The notes beneath the pieces were generated by a model. The model was not told where the DNA came from, ran no database searches, and saw only the letters and a list, made by a program, of their open reading frames with translations. 64,000 nucleotides of DNA from Metaphire vulgaris (taxonomy: Eukaryota > Annelida > Clitellata > Crassiclitellata > Megascolecidae). Where the stretch lies: assembly GCA_018105865.1 (NCBI GenBank), contig CM030841.1:8606229-8670228 (forward strand). Direction: 5' to 3'. A program made the translations under genes and the position numbers. Positions 1-39,954 of the stretch are shown here, piece by piece (the first letter of the stretch is position 1; every line of letters starts with the position of its first letter).

Positions 1-301
1 TCTTATCACTGATTAACCACTATAGATTTCCGGATTTTCCCCGTGCATGCTTGTATCTTCAGCGTTGTTGAAACAGAGCTTCGGGTGAAAACAATAGAAA
101 CTAGGGCACGGAAATGTCACGTAAATCCGTAATGAAAAATCGAGTTCAAATTGACAAACCAAACTGTCTAGTCGTCATTTTCGACATTTTAATCGTAAAA
201 CAACTTTTTGTGCGACAGATTTGGTTAAATATTAATAAATTATATTTCCAATATTCATTTATTAATTTGAAATTTACAAATCATTAAATTATATTTATTT
301 G

Positions 302-372
302 CCTATTTAAGTAAGTAAGTCAGTAGGTAAGTAAGCAAAATCTCGTTAATTTCTATAGCGCTTTCAAAAACA
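302..372 (-). mobile_element. 3' tail of the CR1/L2-like LINE, antisense
   Basis: (TAAG)n-like sequence is followed by CTCGTTAATTTCTATAGCGC, the reverse complement of the 3' block seen at 12100 and 19760. The remainder of 1-688 is AT-rich and shows nothing I recognise. Confidence 0.45.
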
Positions 373-688
373 GTACCGCAGTATAGCTCCTTATTCCTTG
401 GCGCTTAATCTTAGTATGAAGTAGATAATAGCTACGAGCTATAGCAAAAAGTGGGGGTCATTCATGCGGGGTTATTCAGTCCACAGGGTCATTGTGGTTG
501 GGACGTCATAGCTATGGAGAAAATTTACGGCAATCCGCGTGCAAATTCAAATCAGTTGTTGCTGAAAAGAAAATTTACAGCGAACTTATGTTGTAAGCTT
601 CACGCTTAAAGCTGCACACACGCTGGATTGCTTCTTTCTTGCGAAATTCAGCTTCTGGCACCAGACGTCGGCTAACCATGCCGACTGG

Positions 689-868
689 CAGTGTTTTATC
701 CAGACTCCATGCCTTTGGGGGGAGGGAGTTGACTTGGCAGTCTTGGCTGGAGGGGAAGAGACACAGTTCAATTGAAAAATTTCTCAGTGCCGATTTTTTT
801 GGGGAGGGGATTTTGAGGGCTTTTTGGGGGAGGGAATGTCTCAATAACTGGCCTGGATAAAAAAACTG
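689..868. mobile_element. hAT-like MITE, CAGTGTTTTATCC family
   Basis: The left end is CAGTGTTTTATCCAGACTCC and the right end GGCCTGGATAAAAAAACTG, with a G-rich interior. No clear target-site duplication remains. Same family as 3825-3987 and 23666-23839. Confidence 0.5.
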
Positions 869-948
869 TCAGACAGGTCGGAGATAGGACAGTGTATCCG
901 ACGCCCTAGTTGGGCTCGCTGAGATCAGAGAAGATGCATCTCTCACTA

Positions 949-958
949 TCTCTATCTC

Positions 959-1043
<85 letters not shown>
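949..1043. repeat. (TTTC)n then (TC)n microsatellite
   Basis: An uninterrupted TTTC tract passes into TC. Confidence 0.95.
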
Positions 1044-1045
<2 letters not shown>

Positions 1046-1215
1046 ATCTGGATACAAAGCCGTAAGTCAATCCACTCAAAAGAACGTTAATACTGTTTGG
1101 ACATACTGTAATTCCAACGAAGAAACGACTGACGTCTATCTATTACTAATACTTTCACTGAGGATTAAATCATTACTCGTGTGTGACGTGTCGACTACGC
1201 CATTGAGCACTAGCA

Positions 1216-1270
1216 TTCAGTAAGAAAGCAAGCAAAATGTCGTTAATTTCTATAGCGCTTTCAAAAGCAG
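1216..1270 (-). mobile_element. 3' tail of the CR1/L2-like LINE, antisense
   Basis: TGTCGTTAATTTCTATAGCG and a following CTTTCAAAAGCAGCACC repeat the copy at 340-380. The flanking stretches 1050-1215 and 1275-1680 hold a short (GT)n and nothing else recognisable. Confidence 0.45.
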
Positions 1271-1686
1271 CACCACCGATGTGTGTGTGTGTGTCTGTGC
1301 GCGTGTCAAAATGAGTTGGTACAGAGTGCATGTCATCAGTTGGTCACATGACCTAGAACTGCATGTTTTAGCAGCAATGTTATAATTCGTCTTCCCGGTT
1401 TGATGCCCATAAACTGTTGAAAGACCACTATAGAAGCTAATTGCGATATAAAAAAGAACTCAATGGAATTACAATTAAATCGAAATTCCATATTTGCGAG
1501 ACTTAGCATATCAAACAAACTACGCAGAGAAGTGCATTAGCTTAGACCTAAGTACATAGTGCGAGACATTGTCGTCAGAGATGCCGTCTTTTCCTTGATG
1601 CAGGTAGAAAATTGCTACTCGAAATCCAAAAGTAATGATAACATCGATATTTAATATTTCTCTATTTGTCAACCAATAATCAACGT

Positions 1687-2078
<392 letters not shown>

Positions 2079-2099
2079 TCTATTAATTAATTGAATTCT

Positions 2100-3198
<1,099 letters not shown>

Positions 3199-3824
3199 GA
3201 GACAAATCTTTTAACAGACAGAGACAGGAACAGACAGAGAGGGGAGATAGAGAGAAGGAGAGATAGAGAATAGTGGACTGATTTTACCAATGTTCTCTTG
3301 TAGTCATAAAACAGTGAACACGTTTCCTCTAATCGCCTTCCCCCCTCCTCCTCCTCCTCCTCCTCCTCCCCCACCCACCTGCTTCCATTACGTACAGGAT
3401 CCCGCGTTCCTCCTCATTTGCCTTCCCTCTTGTTCTTCTTGTTCTTCGCTCGGCTTAAATGCGACTAACTTAACAAAACCATTCGCCTCCGTCGTCGTCG
3501 TCGTCGTCCTCCATTACGTCGGCTCAGCGACCGACGGCGGGCAGACGCTGCGGCGGGCGGGCGGGCGGGCGGGGCAGAGAACGCGTCTCGGACGGACGAC
3601 CGATGCCCGGCAACTTTAATCCGCAAGTTACGCTAAATCCAGGCTTAGGACGTACGCAGCACAAAGCTCCTTCCTCCCCCCCCCACCCCGAACCCACTCG
3701 CGCGCGCTCGGATAATTCACTGGTTCCAGGTCGATGCTGTACGACGACACGGACTGCAACCGAGAGATACGGACAAGGCAAAGAGGCAACGACGCACACA
3801 CACACACCCACGCACGCACATACA

Positions 3825-3987
3825 CAGTGTTTTATCCAAACTCCAGACCTTTTTTTTGGGGGGGGATTGACTTGGCTGGAGGGGATAAGGCACAGTTCAA
3901 TGCAAAAATTCAGTGCTGGGATTTTGGGGGAATTTTGGGATCTTTGGGGAGAGTAATCTCTCCACAACAGGCCTGGATAAAACACTG
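3825..3987. mobile_element. hAT-like MITE, CAGTGTTTTATCC family
   Basis: CAGTGTTTTATCCAAACTCC is at the left and GGCCTGGATAAAACACTG at the right. It is inserted in a CA-rich tract, so the likely duplication CACATACA is not decisive. Confidence 0.55.
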
Positions 3988-4007
3988 CACACATACATAT
4001 ACACACA

Positions 4008-4063
4008 CAGGGTGCGATTTGTGACCTGGAAAATCCCCCTTCCCCCCTACAAATCGCGCCCTG
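4008..4063. mobile_element. Minimal hAT-like MITE, CAGGGTGCGATTTGT family
   Basis: This 56-bp copy consists of little more than its two inverted ends (CAGGGTGCGATTTGT and ACAAATCGCGCCCTG). A longer copy of the family is at 43338-43503. Confidence 0.5.
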
Positions 4064-4139
4064 CATACACACACACACACACGCACACAGCTGTGGCACA
4101 GGCATGCACACACACACACACACATGCACATATACACTA

Positions 4140-4690
4140 ACACACGGCTGGCAGACCACCCCGTGCGTGACGCCTGCACGAACGAGACTTTGATGTTACC
4201 GACAACAATGGAAAACGATCGACGACCGCCTTCCGTTTGTTTTTACGCTCCGTCGCCAATAGTCGTTCGTCTTTCTAAAGGATGATCGACCATCGACAGA
4301 AAACCTCTATACGTAGTTTCTGTTTCAAGTCGTTAGCTGACGGTTGACCAGAGAATAAGATAATGAAATTAGCAACGGAAAAGACACGAAGCCAGGGTTC
4401 CTCAATAGAGGTGGGGTGGGGGTGGGATGGGTGTGGGGGTGCTCCTCAAAACTTCTAGAGACTGACTTTATCAGTTCCAACTAAGGGGCGGAGGGGGTCT
4501 TGAGGGAGCGCTGTCAGTTTCCTCAACGGGGTCTGGAAGGAGCCACAACATCAGAAGCTTTGAGTAATTTCAGAGTTAGACCTTTAGCTCTGATGCATTC
4601 TCTAAAGACTTTCATTTCTAATTTAATATTTAGCGGACAAAATCTGTAACATAATTAGGCATATAGATTCTGCCAATAATTTATCACCCT
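4140..4690. other. Intergenic, no recognised feature
   Basis: Non-repetitive DNA with a G-rich stretch near 4410-4500. Nothing coding was recognised. Confidence 0.4.
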
Positions 4691-4696
4691 GCTCCG

Positions 4697-4735
<39 letters not shown>

Positions 4736-4751
4736 TATAGATTTTGTTATA

Positions 4752-4803
<52 letters not shown>

Positions 4804-4807
<4 letters not shown>

Positions 4808-7800
4808 CCCTCGGTACTTCATTCCCGAGGGACTTATGATAAAAAAATTGTCCGGAGACATGAAATTATAGTGTGCTAGCTCTCGTTCGGTTGCAGATTT
4901 GGAAATGTTCCTCGGAATGCGATGGCGTTGAAACGCTGAATCGTGACGGATATTCTTTGGAACAGAAAGCATCTTTCTCTATTGTCCCCGGATTGAAGGG
5001 CAATGAGTCGACCCAGATCGTTGATAAAGGAGAGGGCGTCGTTGTTGATGGGGCCAAATGTCTCAAATGCCAGCGGCAAGAAGATGTGGGTGGATGAGAG
5101 GGCCTGATATTTTGATGTCTTTCTAGCCGCAGCTGCTTCTGCGGCGGCTCCTGCTGCGAGCGCTGTGGTTGGCAAATACGTGGGGGCAACTGTGTCTGCC
5201 ACGGTTGCATCCCAGATCAGGCTTCGCCCTGTCCGCCACGGGATCAGGGTCATGCCGTCTGGTCTTTTCCCATCGGTTCGGCAGAGACCAGGCGGCTCTT
5301 TGATAGGGGATCCCAGCCCTAACCAAGGCCCCCTGAACTATGTCGTTCAGCAAGCAGTGTCGGGGACACGACCTGGACCTAGATGACATGAGAGCCCAGC
5401 GCCGTCCTCAGAGACCATAGCACCGCAAGGGCAAAGGTGCTTCTCGCAGATTGTGGCCCCTAGTCGTAGACCGACGACGACTCTGATCGTCTCATCGTCC
5501 ATGCGAAGGCCACAACTGGTGATTGGAAGTGCATGGAGCCAGTCAACAGCGTGTCGTGTTGAGACAGCTCGCAGACGGGCTTTGGTGGTATTGCCCTTGA
5601 TGGGTCTGGAGTAGATATGCTACTTCCCTTTGAATTAGAGGGCGATCCCAGGTGCTCTGCTTGGTGAGGGAGCCAGACGTTGGGCTCGGAAGCTGACTCA
5701 TGGAGGACCACTGGTTTCTGACTTGCAATTCATGCGCGTCAGTGCTTACACAGGCTTTCTCTAGCATGGAAGACTGGAGGGGTCGGGTGCCTGCAGCTGA
5801 AGCCAAGAAGGCAGACGGTGCAAGCATGGACACCCGACGAATCCCCAGACCTCCATCCCTAATGGGTAGCGTCGCCTGGCGCCACTGGCTGTCAGAAAGC
5901 TGAATGTTTAATATGCTGTTTAGACCCTCGCGCATGGCTGCGTCGAAACTCTCTAAAAGTGGATGTTCGGCGCAAGGGGTGCATCGCAGCGTATAGAGGA
6001 GTTTTGAATGGCTGAGGGAACTCCGAAGCAGAAAGAGGGCGTCTTGCCTTGGAATCAAGAGCAAGCGACTGAGGGCCGTCTGTAAGTCCGCTATTCGGCT
6101 GGACATGAGCACCTCAAAGGCGGTTGAAACTTCCAGCGCTGAGCCCAGCAAGGTGGCGTCTTGAACACTGACCCGCGAAAACCGGTCCAGGGATGTGTTG
6201 GTTATCGGCATTGGACCTCTGTGAATGGCTTCGCATTTGTCGTGGTTCAAGGACAATCCCAGATTCTACACCCTCTCTCAATGGCTTTGACTTACTTTGG
6301 GCCCGCCCAGAGTCAGATCGTCGAGGTAACCCACCGTGAAGGTTGCCGAAGGTTTTTCAGAATGTTCTGCAGCGGAAGACAAAAGAGGAGAGGGCCCAGT
6401 GGATCGCCCTGCTGTGGGCCTAACTGAGACTGTACTGCGAAGCTGGGAGCTGGGCTCGCAGTACGACAGTTCGAGGCCGACAGCTCTGGTAGGAGCTGTG
6501 CTAATTCGGTCAGCATACTATCTCGGAACATACTGTTGAAGGCATTCGTGAAATCGAGTTTCACGAGAATCTGATCTTCCGGCATGTTTGCGAGAAAGCG
6601 TCTGGCCGAGTGCACTGCGGCCTCGCATCCCCCGGGACATCCCACGCCTACCTGCTGGGGTGCAAGATGTTTAGTCACCCTAGGCAGGGCGAAGTTGGAT
6701 GCACACTTAGAGGCGAGCCGCCGCCAGAGAGATAACCGATGGCAATGGGGCGTAATCCCCCGATTTTTCCTTAGGGCCATCAGAGTGCCCCCAAAGAGAA
6801 TGGGGCGGACCTGGTTTGGACATGTACCGGCTAAAAGTAGGTTGACTAGCCCTGTAATTGAGGTAACTAGCCGGTTCCCTACCTCTGGACAGGATACCAG
6901 CTCGGCCACTAACTGAGGTCTTAGTCCGTCCGGGCCCCCAGAGGATCCTGCAGGGAATGAACGCAGTCGTTCCCGAATCTCATCTTCTGTCACCTGAAGC
7001 TGGGGACAAGATTTCTGGGATGGTGCGGGCCGTCTGTCTGGTGGAGGTGTTGGATGTTTTAATGTTAACTCCTGCCAAGATTGGGCATCTGGAGTAATCG
7101 GGTCCTCGTTGGACATTAAGATCCGCACCGCCGCTCTAATGTTTCCATCCTCCAGCTTTGACGACACAGTGGCCGCAAGGACCTTATCCCTATCTCTTTT
7201 CTTGGCCGGCTTAGTCAATTGATGGCGGCTGCCATTTTCTGTGGAACTGAGGCTGCAGTGTAACTCCTCAGAAAAACTTTGCACTCTGCCTTTGAAAAGA
7301 GATGACAAGTTGTGCTTTTTACCTCCCCTAGTTGGTTGTCTTAAGATGATAGGAGCGAAATGTAACAGTTCCTGCCAGTGGCTAATAATAGATGGCGCTG
7401 CTATGATTCTATTTATAATATCAGTTAGCAGCTGTCCTGGCAGGTCTGGCAGCCTTAGGTATATGTTTCGTTGTTGGTCCCCTTGCTGTTGGGTGAGGGG
7501 ATTGCGTTGCTGTTCGCTTCGCTGCTAATTGTCTCGGCTGTAATTGACAAAGCGGGGGATGTAGTGGCTACTTGGACAACAGCTGAGGCTTGGTCCACTG
7601 CAGCATTGAACGATTCGCTGGGTAGGGGAGTTTGTTTGATAATGGGGTCCATGTAGATGAATCCTCCCATCTTTTATGTGCAATCGTCTTACTGTCCGGC
7701 AGACGCTGCACAGCCCGTGCCCTTCTGACGTAGCTGAGAGGAGTCTGTGCTCATTGAAGTGTGCCGACGAGCCCGTGCATGACATTAATAAATTAGCGGC

Positions 7801-7872
7801 TTCTAAATGCGGTGTGGGAGGAGTGCTATCGAAGGTGAGAGCGGGAATATGAATAAAGATGGAGGGGTGCAA
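4804..7872 (-). pseudogene. Non-LTR retrotransposon with C-terminal RPD...WD region, frameshifted
   Basis: Reading on the - strand, a zinc-finger-like C-x2-C...H-x2-H segment lies at about 7720-7650. The reverse transcriptase covers about 6950-5550, with KLDFTNAF (motif A), GPQQGDPLGPLLF (motif B) and YLDD at 6328-6317. A C-terminal region at about 5275-4880 has GKRPDG...IPW...SLIWDATVADT followed by an Ala-rich stretch and QRISVTIQRFNA. The RPD...WD arrangement resembles a restriction-like endonuclease, and no AP-endonuclease is seen; the clade is not assigned. Frameshifts occur just before YLDD and again upstream of RPDG, so the copy is dead. The 3' end has a hairpin (4809-4830) and then a T-run and (TA)n. 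A truncated second copy is at 60953-61131. Confidence 0.75.
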
Positions 7873-8439
7873 TGGCGTAAAAGCAAAACCTATATACCTG
7901 AAGCGTGCAAACTAAAAACGCTAAAACCAAGAAAATCCGACCAAAATATCCTCTAGGAAGAGTAAAAACGGAGACTCCAAAACAGCCCGAATCGAACTGC
8001 CAAAAACGAGAAAGAGACACCTCTTCGGTGTTCAGAAAATTGCGGTAAACACGCCACGAGAGTTACGAACGTCATACCGGAACGAGAGCCTCGAGCACAC
8101 CTAATTATATATATATATATATATACAGAGAGAGAAAGAGAGACAGAGACAGAAACGGACAGAGACAGAGAAAGAGACAGGCAGAGAGACAGAGATAGAC
8201 AAAGAGGAAGACGGTAAGGAAGAGAGAGAGAAGAGAGTGTATCTTTGTGTATCGCTGGCAAAACAAAAGAGTGGAGTTAATTGTCGCAAATGCGATAATT
8301 GATAGTCTAAGTAATTTTACCATACAAAGGATTATCAAACAAAGCAATCGATGTCGAGTCTAGTTTTATTGTTAATGAAAAGACTTAAGATACTGCATGG
8401 CTCCAGAAAATTTCAGTTATGTTTGGAAAGCAGGCGATA
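7873..8439. other. Intergenic, GA-rich microsatellite
   Basis: Holds (AT)n at 8107-8126 and an impure (GA)n/(ACAG)n tract to 8240. Nothing else is recognised. Confidence 0.5.
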
Positions 8440-8820
8440 CAGTGTCGTAGCTGGCTGGTAAAGGGAGGGGGTGTGGGGCAGTCACTCCCGGGCGCCGAGG
8501 GTGTGGGATGCCAAAATCGATCCCAAGAAATTTTTTTTCAAAAATAGTGTTCTCTAGATTTTATGCAACCGTGGCCGGATATATTTATATGCTGCCCTAT
8601 TGGGAATTCATGACAACACAGTTACATCTGAAAAATCGCGACAAGTAAAAAAAGGTCATGACCTATTTTCGCCTTGTTAAGTATCGACCACGCGTTCACG
8701 TAATTGAACTGGGCAAAATAGTTGACGACCCTTTTTTGTCTGTCACGATTTTTCGTAAGTTGAGGGTGTCTTTAGGGTGTTTTACCCCCCAGGCGCCCGA
8801 CACCCTCGCTACTCTGCCCG
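8440..8820. mobile_element. hAT-like MITE, CAGTGTCGTAGC family
   Basis: It is flanked by the perfect 8-bp duplication AGGCGATA (8432-8439, 8821-8828). Ends are CAGTGTCGTAGC and a shifted GCTACTCTG. It carries two inverted copies of the GACAAG-A-run-GGTCAT motif (8639-8659, 8724-8746). Confidence 0.6.
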
Positions 8821-9119
8821 AGGCGATAAGATGAAAGACTGTGGCTGTCCCAAGGGCCACATTAACAGTCGAAACAATCATCCTTCGTGGTCTGTCTAGA
8901 AAATAGGCGCACAAACAAACTGTCTGCAGTATCGATGCAAAAGGGGATAACACTTATTTACCCAAAAGAGTGACAAATCACTCATCACGCAGTGAAAGGA
9001 ATGGTCAGCTGAAAGCCTGTTACATATCAACCCTTGATGCCAAGTTGAATTTTTGTACCAATTACCTACCTGTAAAAGGAAGCAATTCAGTGTCCTCAAT
9101 GATTTGTTATCGCAGTGAT

Positions 9120-9434
9120 CAGTGGCGGTTCCAAGATTTCCTGGTGGGGATGAAATTAATTCATAAGAATTTGGTGGGGGGGTGAAATGAGAAGGAAAAA
9201 ATCAATAAGCTTTGCCGAAAGGGCTGACAAAACTTAAAAGAAGGAAATTGTTCCCTAATTTCACTACACTTTTTTTTACCAAAAACTAGGTTTACAAGTA
9301 AAAGTGTTCATCCGCAGTTTTCCCGGTAGTTTTACTAGACTTTTACTCAAAACATAGGTTTCACAAGCGAAAAAAAGTCCGGAAGTCCGGCGGAGGGATG
9401 CATCCCCACTCATTCCCACGTGGAACCGCCACTG
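9120..9434. mobile_element. hAT-like MITE, CAGTGGCGG long subfamily
   Basis: The inverted ends are CAGTGGCGGTTCCA and TGGAACCGCCACTG. The flanks GCAGTGAT/GCTGTGAT match at 7 of 8 bases. The interior resembles 22883-23197, 24369-24680 and 57857-58161. Confidence 0.7.
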
Positions 9435-9693
9435 GCTGTGATAGACAGACTTCTGCAAAAAATGTCTCTAACTTTATTATATATTATAGGCGCGTCATCA
9501 GATAGGCGACGAGTTTAATGCCCCTCCACCCCCACGCCACGTCACTGATAAAGTAACACTTGCACAAGAGTCGAATTCTGACGATTCATTAACTCGACGA
9601 AGCGTCCTATTATTTCAGTAAAATTCTGAGGTTAAAATAAGACCAAGTATGTTTTTGACGGTGTGCATATAAGGCTCAGCAGTTAGTTGTAAG

Positions 9694-9879
9694 CAGTGTT
9701 TATTCTAGGCCTTCTTAGGGGGGAATTTCCCCCCTAAAGTTTGAAAATTCCCCCCCAAATTTTTTTAGATGTTGGCTGAGGGAATGGAAATTTCCCCCCA
9801 AACGTGTGGAAACTCAAACCTTGTCCCCCCAAACATTTCAAAACCCCCTCCCAATGGCAAGGGGGCTAGAATAAACACT
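9694..9879. mobile_element. hAT-like MITE, CAGTGTTTATTCTAG family
   Basis: The ends are CAGTGTTTATTCTAGGCC and CTAGAATAAACACTG. A perfect duplication GTTGTAAG flanks it (9686-9693, 9880-9887). The interior is rich in C-runs and G-runs. Confidence 0.75.
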
Positions 9880-10368
9880 GGTTGTAAGTCATTGATTCGG
9901 TTTCAGATTTAAGCACGAATGGCGACATTGTGTATTTTTGTCGGTACGTATTCAAAAGTCTAAGGTGAATGTCGTGCGCTGGATTAACTTCGAGCATATT
10001 GTTTCAGAATTGATAGTCGTGTCAGCTTTGAATAGTGGCTGTCGGCCGATCGAGAAATATCGTGATCGCAGAATGAGTAATGGTTGATTATATATATATT
10101 TACTCCAGTTATTAAATTAATGGCAAATGGTATAGGCTAACCTTAGCTGCATTCCGGGTCAAACGACAGCTGGATGGAAGGTTACACTGACGACAGATAC
10201 AAGGTCGGAATTCGCGTGATTTCTGCTGGTGGGTGGGGGGGGGGGTCTTCTCAACTGGCCGATGTTCTTTTTCTAAATGATAGATGGAGCGTTAGCGTCG
10301 TCGTCGTCGGAAGGAAGGAAGAACAAAGAAAAGCCGAAAGTGTCGCCGTGGAGTTCTATTGTCGCCAG

Positions 10369-36187
<25,819 letters not shown>

Positions 36188-36368
36188 CTATACTGCCATA
36201 AGGTATATCGGCATTCGAATATTTTACCCGCAACAGAGGCACAGTTAATTCAGTCACTCGTTAATAATTAATCGACTTCATTTATAAATTATATTATATC
36301 GAAATGATGATATCTAAGATATGGCGCTATCGGAAGAGTGTCATTCCCATTGTATTGTATAAAGTGTT

Positions 36369-36567
<199 letters not shown>

Positions 36568-36900
36568 AAACGTGGATTTAAAATTTTTCGTGCTTTAAGT
36601 GGCGATTAAATGTGAAATTTTACTTCTAAACTGATTTGTCGTTTATTTTGTGTTAATTAATGACAACTGTGTTCGATGACTCTGGAAAATTTCACGCAAA
36701 CAACGCATCAAAGTAAAACAAATGGTTATCAATGACCAACATTTGTTACATACTGACATACAATTGTCAAATACAGCGCAATATTATAATTATATCATTA
36801 TTTGTTATTTTACAAATATATTTTATTTATTTTAAAATGCAATTAATTTGAAGCTCGTCTTGATCCAGTTCGATGGTGATCTATTTTTCTTACTTTAGAC

Positions 36901-37528
36901 CAGAAGTGGGGAAACTACGGCCCGCGGGCCGGATCCCCCGCCGACAGATTTTAACCGGCCCGAGGTACCGCCCGATAAATTTATTTTTTTCGAGTGTTAA
37001 TAATATTTTATACTAAAGTTCGCTAGCAGGTTTTTTCTTGCTCAAGCAATGTTTTGCTTACTTGTTATGCTCATTTCATTCTATTCTCTTATTATATATC
37101 CATGTTCGTCCCTTTGTTAACATCCGTTTCTGTCTATGCTCGAACGTCGAAAAACAGCATATTTTAGAATCTGTTTCGATTGTGGCTTGCTAACAGCGTC
37201 AATAAATTACTATAAAATAATACTAATACGAGTTAAGTGAGTTAGCATTTATTATTTTTAAAATTAAGCCGTCTGTCTAGTTTTCGCAATGAGTGTGCTC
37301 GGAAAGAGGAAAATTGACGACGAATGCAGAGCGTTTAATGAAGACTGGACTAGAAAGTATATTTCTTCATTAATTCGCACAGTAAAGCTGAATAAAATAA
37401 ATTAATTTTCAACAACGTATTCTAACTTCTAAAATTTCTAAAATCTAAATTCTAAAATTTTCAGTCCGGCCTTCCGGATGGTTCTGAAGTTCCATGTGCC
37501 CCCCAGGTCAAAAGTTTGCCCACCCCTG
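36901..37528 (+). mobile_element. Deleted hAT element keeping a transposase N-terminus
   Basis: The left end is CAGAAGTGGGGAAACTACGG and the right end AAAGTTTGCCCACCCCTG. The flanks CTTTAGAC/CCTTAGAC match at 7 of 8. At 37289 a frame reads MSVLGKRKIDDECRAFNEDW and then TRKYISS. This strongly resembles the start of hAT transposases of the ZBED/GTF2IRD2 type. The frame then stops, so the copy is inactive. Confidence 0.7.
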
Positions 37529-38232
37529 CCTTAGACAGTTTTTTATGGATGCTTGCGTCTATGATTGTTCTGGATGAAGCTAAAGACACTGAGGAGGATG
37601 TTGGCGAATGATATGATTATATTACTGGACAGGTTGCATGCGACACTTGCAATGTGCGAGTTGAATGTGTTCTGGAGTTTCTGATGTTGATGCGAACACA
37701 CAGGCGTTGCAGAATACACCAAAGATATAGAAAAGTTTAGAAATCGGTTATTCCTGATCTGCCTAGTGCAGATCAGTCTTAATGAATCATCGAAATAGTT
37801 CACGACCAACACATGAAGAAGATCATTTATATATACCCTGTAATATTTGAAAATAATATTTGAAATTGACATTTTAAATTTAAGAATAGACATTCGTTAA
37901 CTAACCCTCTACCTTCGGGCTTTGTGGCAAGAACCGTATACCGCTATCCAACCGTGCTCGAAATCTTATAGCAACGACATCTTGGCAAAACGTCGGAGAA
38001 TGCTTAACTAGATCACTTTTTGTTCTGATGGTCTCAGCTACGGCGCTGTAGAAGTTGTCCAGTACAATACAATACAATATTACTGTATACATTGACGTAA
38101 GCTTGGATGAAAACTTGGGAGCCCAGCCCCTATAAATTCCCCTTCCTATGGTAGCCTCTCAATCAATCAATCAATCAATCAAAAGTTGGCAAAAAGTTGG
38201 AGGAGAGAGAGAAAAGAGGGAGAATGAGAGAG

Positions 38233-38283
<51 letters not shown>

Positions 38284-38486
38284 TAACCTACTGGTCACTT
38301 TACAAGTTTGTTCGTTCACTTGTGAGTGCAGCCTGAAGCCCTGAACCTGGTTGGGAATGTCTTAGTTCAAAGCACAGTATCATCGTGTTAATTTCTTTCC
38401 CAGCAGACGATATGTCTACAAAGGAACATTCAATAAACATTTGGGCGCATTGGGCGTAAACTCGTATGAAAATGTAGAGATGGGCC
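37529..38486. other. Intergenic, with (AATC)n and (GA)n
   Basis: AATC units at 38156-38182 and GA at 38226-38280. No gene is recognised. Confidence 0.6.
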
Positions 38487-38676
38487 CAGTGTTTAATCTA
38501 GACTCCTGGACTCCGGAGGGGAAACTCAAAAAGCCGGGGGGAACGACAAAGCCGGGGGGAAATTCTGCTAGGGGCCGCTGCTAGTCCATGCCGTATTCCA
38601 AAATGTCCGGGGGAATTTGAAATTTCCGGAGGGAAGGGCGATTTTTCCCCCCGGAAACGGTCTAGATTAAACACTG
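38487..38676. mobile_element. hAT-like MITE, CAGTGTTTAATCTAGAC family
   Basis: The ends are CAGTGTTTAATCTAGAC and TCTAGATTAAACACTG. The flanks GATGGGCC/GGTGGGTC match at 6 of 8. Related to 55803-56010. Confidence 0.65.
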
Positions 38677-38789
38677 GGTGGGTCCGACCTCTAGTATAAC
38701 CTTATGGCCTCTCAAAAAGTGGGGGCTCGAGTCTAGCAGTCTAATAGAAGTTTACTCTTATGCTTGCACGAAATAGGATTATCATCATC

Positions 38790-39160
38790 ATCATCAGCAG
38801 CAGCAGCAGCATAATTGCGTTCTGCCAATTCATTAGTGGCAAAAGCTATAGCCAGAAAACATTTCCAGGCTTTTTGTCAAATGTTAGTTTTCTTCCTTCT
38901 ACATTTGTCAGTTGTTTTTCTTTGAAATCTTCTTTTATTTTGTCTATCCATTTTTTCTGGGCCTGCCTCTTCCTCTTTTTTTACCTTCATTGTATGTGCA
39001 GAGTGCTTTTTGGGGAAGTCTTCGACCTTCCATCCTGTTTACATGTCCATGCCAGGTTCATGCCAGGTTAGCCTCCTTTTTCTGAGCTTATCCATGATGG
39101 TATTTTTTAGCCCAATCCGCTGCCGAATATCTTCGAAATAGGACCTGTCTACCATTTCCA
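38790..39160 (-). pseudogene. LINE C-terminal fragment
   Basis: The - strand frames give YFEDIRQRIGLKN, IMDKLRKRRLTWHGHVNRME and RRLPQKALC. A frameshifted Lys-rich end follows (RKKWIDKIKEDF). These match the conserved tail of LINE reverse transcriptases. The 3' side ends in (GCT)n(GAT)n-like sequence. It lies between genes A and B. Confidence 0.6.
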
Positions 39161-39900
39161 ATATTCATGGTGTTAAAGCTGGCTGTCAATAGGATAGTTG
39201 TGTAGCAATTTCTTTGGCGTCGCAGCCTAAAATTCAGACATACCGATTTGGAAACTGCAGAATAGAGAACGATAGCTTCAGGATGAAAATTAATCGTCGG
39301 CATTCGAGTATTTCTCTTTCTGAGTCATTCGCACCAAGATATTTGGGTCACCACAATATGTAAAATTGTTGACAGAATACGAAAGCTCGGACGGAGTAGG
39401 AGGATGGGAAAGTTTACTCTCGAAGCATCTTCTTCGCCCAGTTCGAGTGGTTTAGATCGTATAGGTAACATTACAACGCACGGCTTGCGGCTAATGGCTG
39501 CCGTGCGAAACGTTTCTCATATCGCGAGCCCAATTATTCGATATAATAAAATACGAGATGATAACGGAAGAAAGTGAAAGAGACGAGAAAGAGGAGAAGT
39601 AGAAGAAGGAGGAGGAGGAGGATGCAATGCAGGTAGATGAAGGGGTGGGAGGGGGGTTGGCATGCAAGAACGGCGAGAAAGCCGGGAAGATCTCTGAGGA
39701 GTGAGGACAGCGATCCTCGGGGGGTTGTGGAGTCGGCGGCGAAACGGGGAGGGGTGGGAAGCAGAGGGTGGCGACGGGAAGAGAGTTTCCCAGCGGATGC
39801 ATCTGACGTAGTGGGTTGGCAGACAACACATCGGTCACCGGAGCTATATAAATAGCGTCACTCAAGCTCGTTCTCACGGGTAATTCGCTGAATGATTCGA
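39161..39900. other. Intergenic, nothing recognised
   Basis: A GA/GGA-rich stretch at 39560-39800 produces open frames on both strands without domain content. Confidence 0.4.
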
Positions 39901-39905
39901 TGTGT

Positions 39906-39908
39906 CTT

Positions 39909-39954
<46 letters not shown>

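Noticed and set aside
3524..4159. 211-codon - strand frame
   Set aside because: It crosses a MITE and CA repeats; Cys/Val runs come from (GT)n, with no domain.
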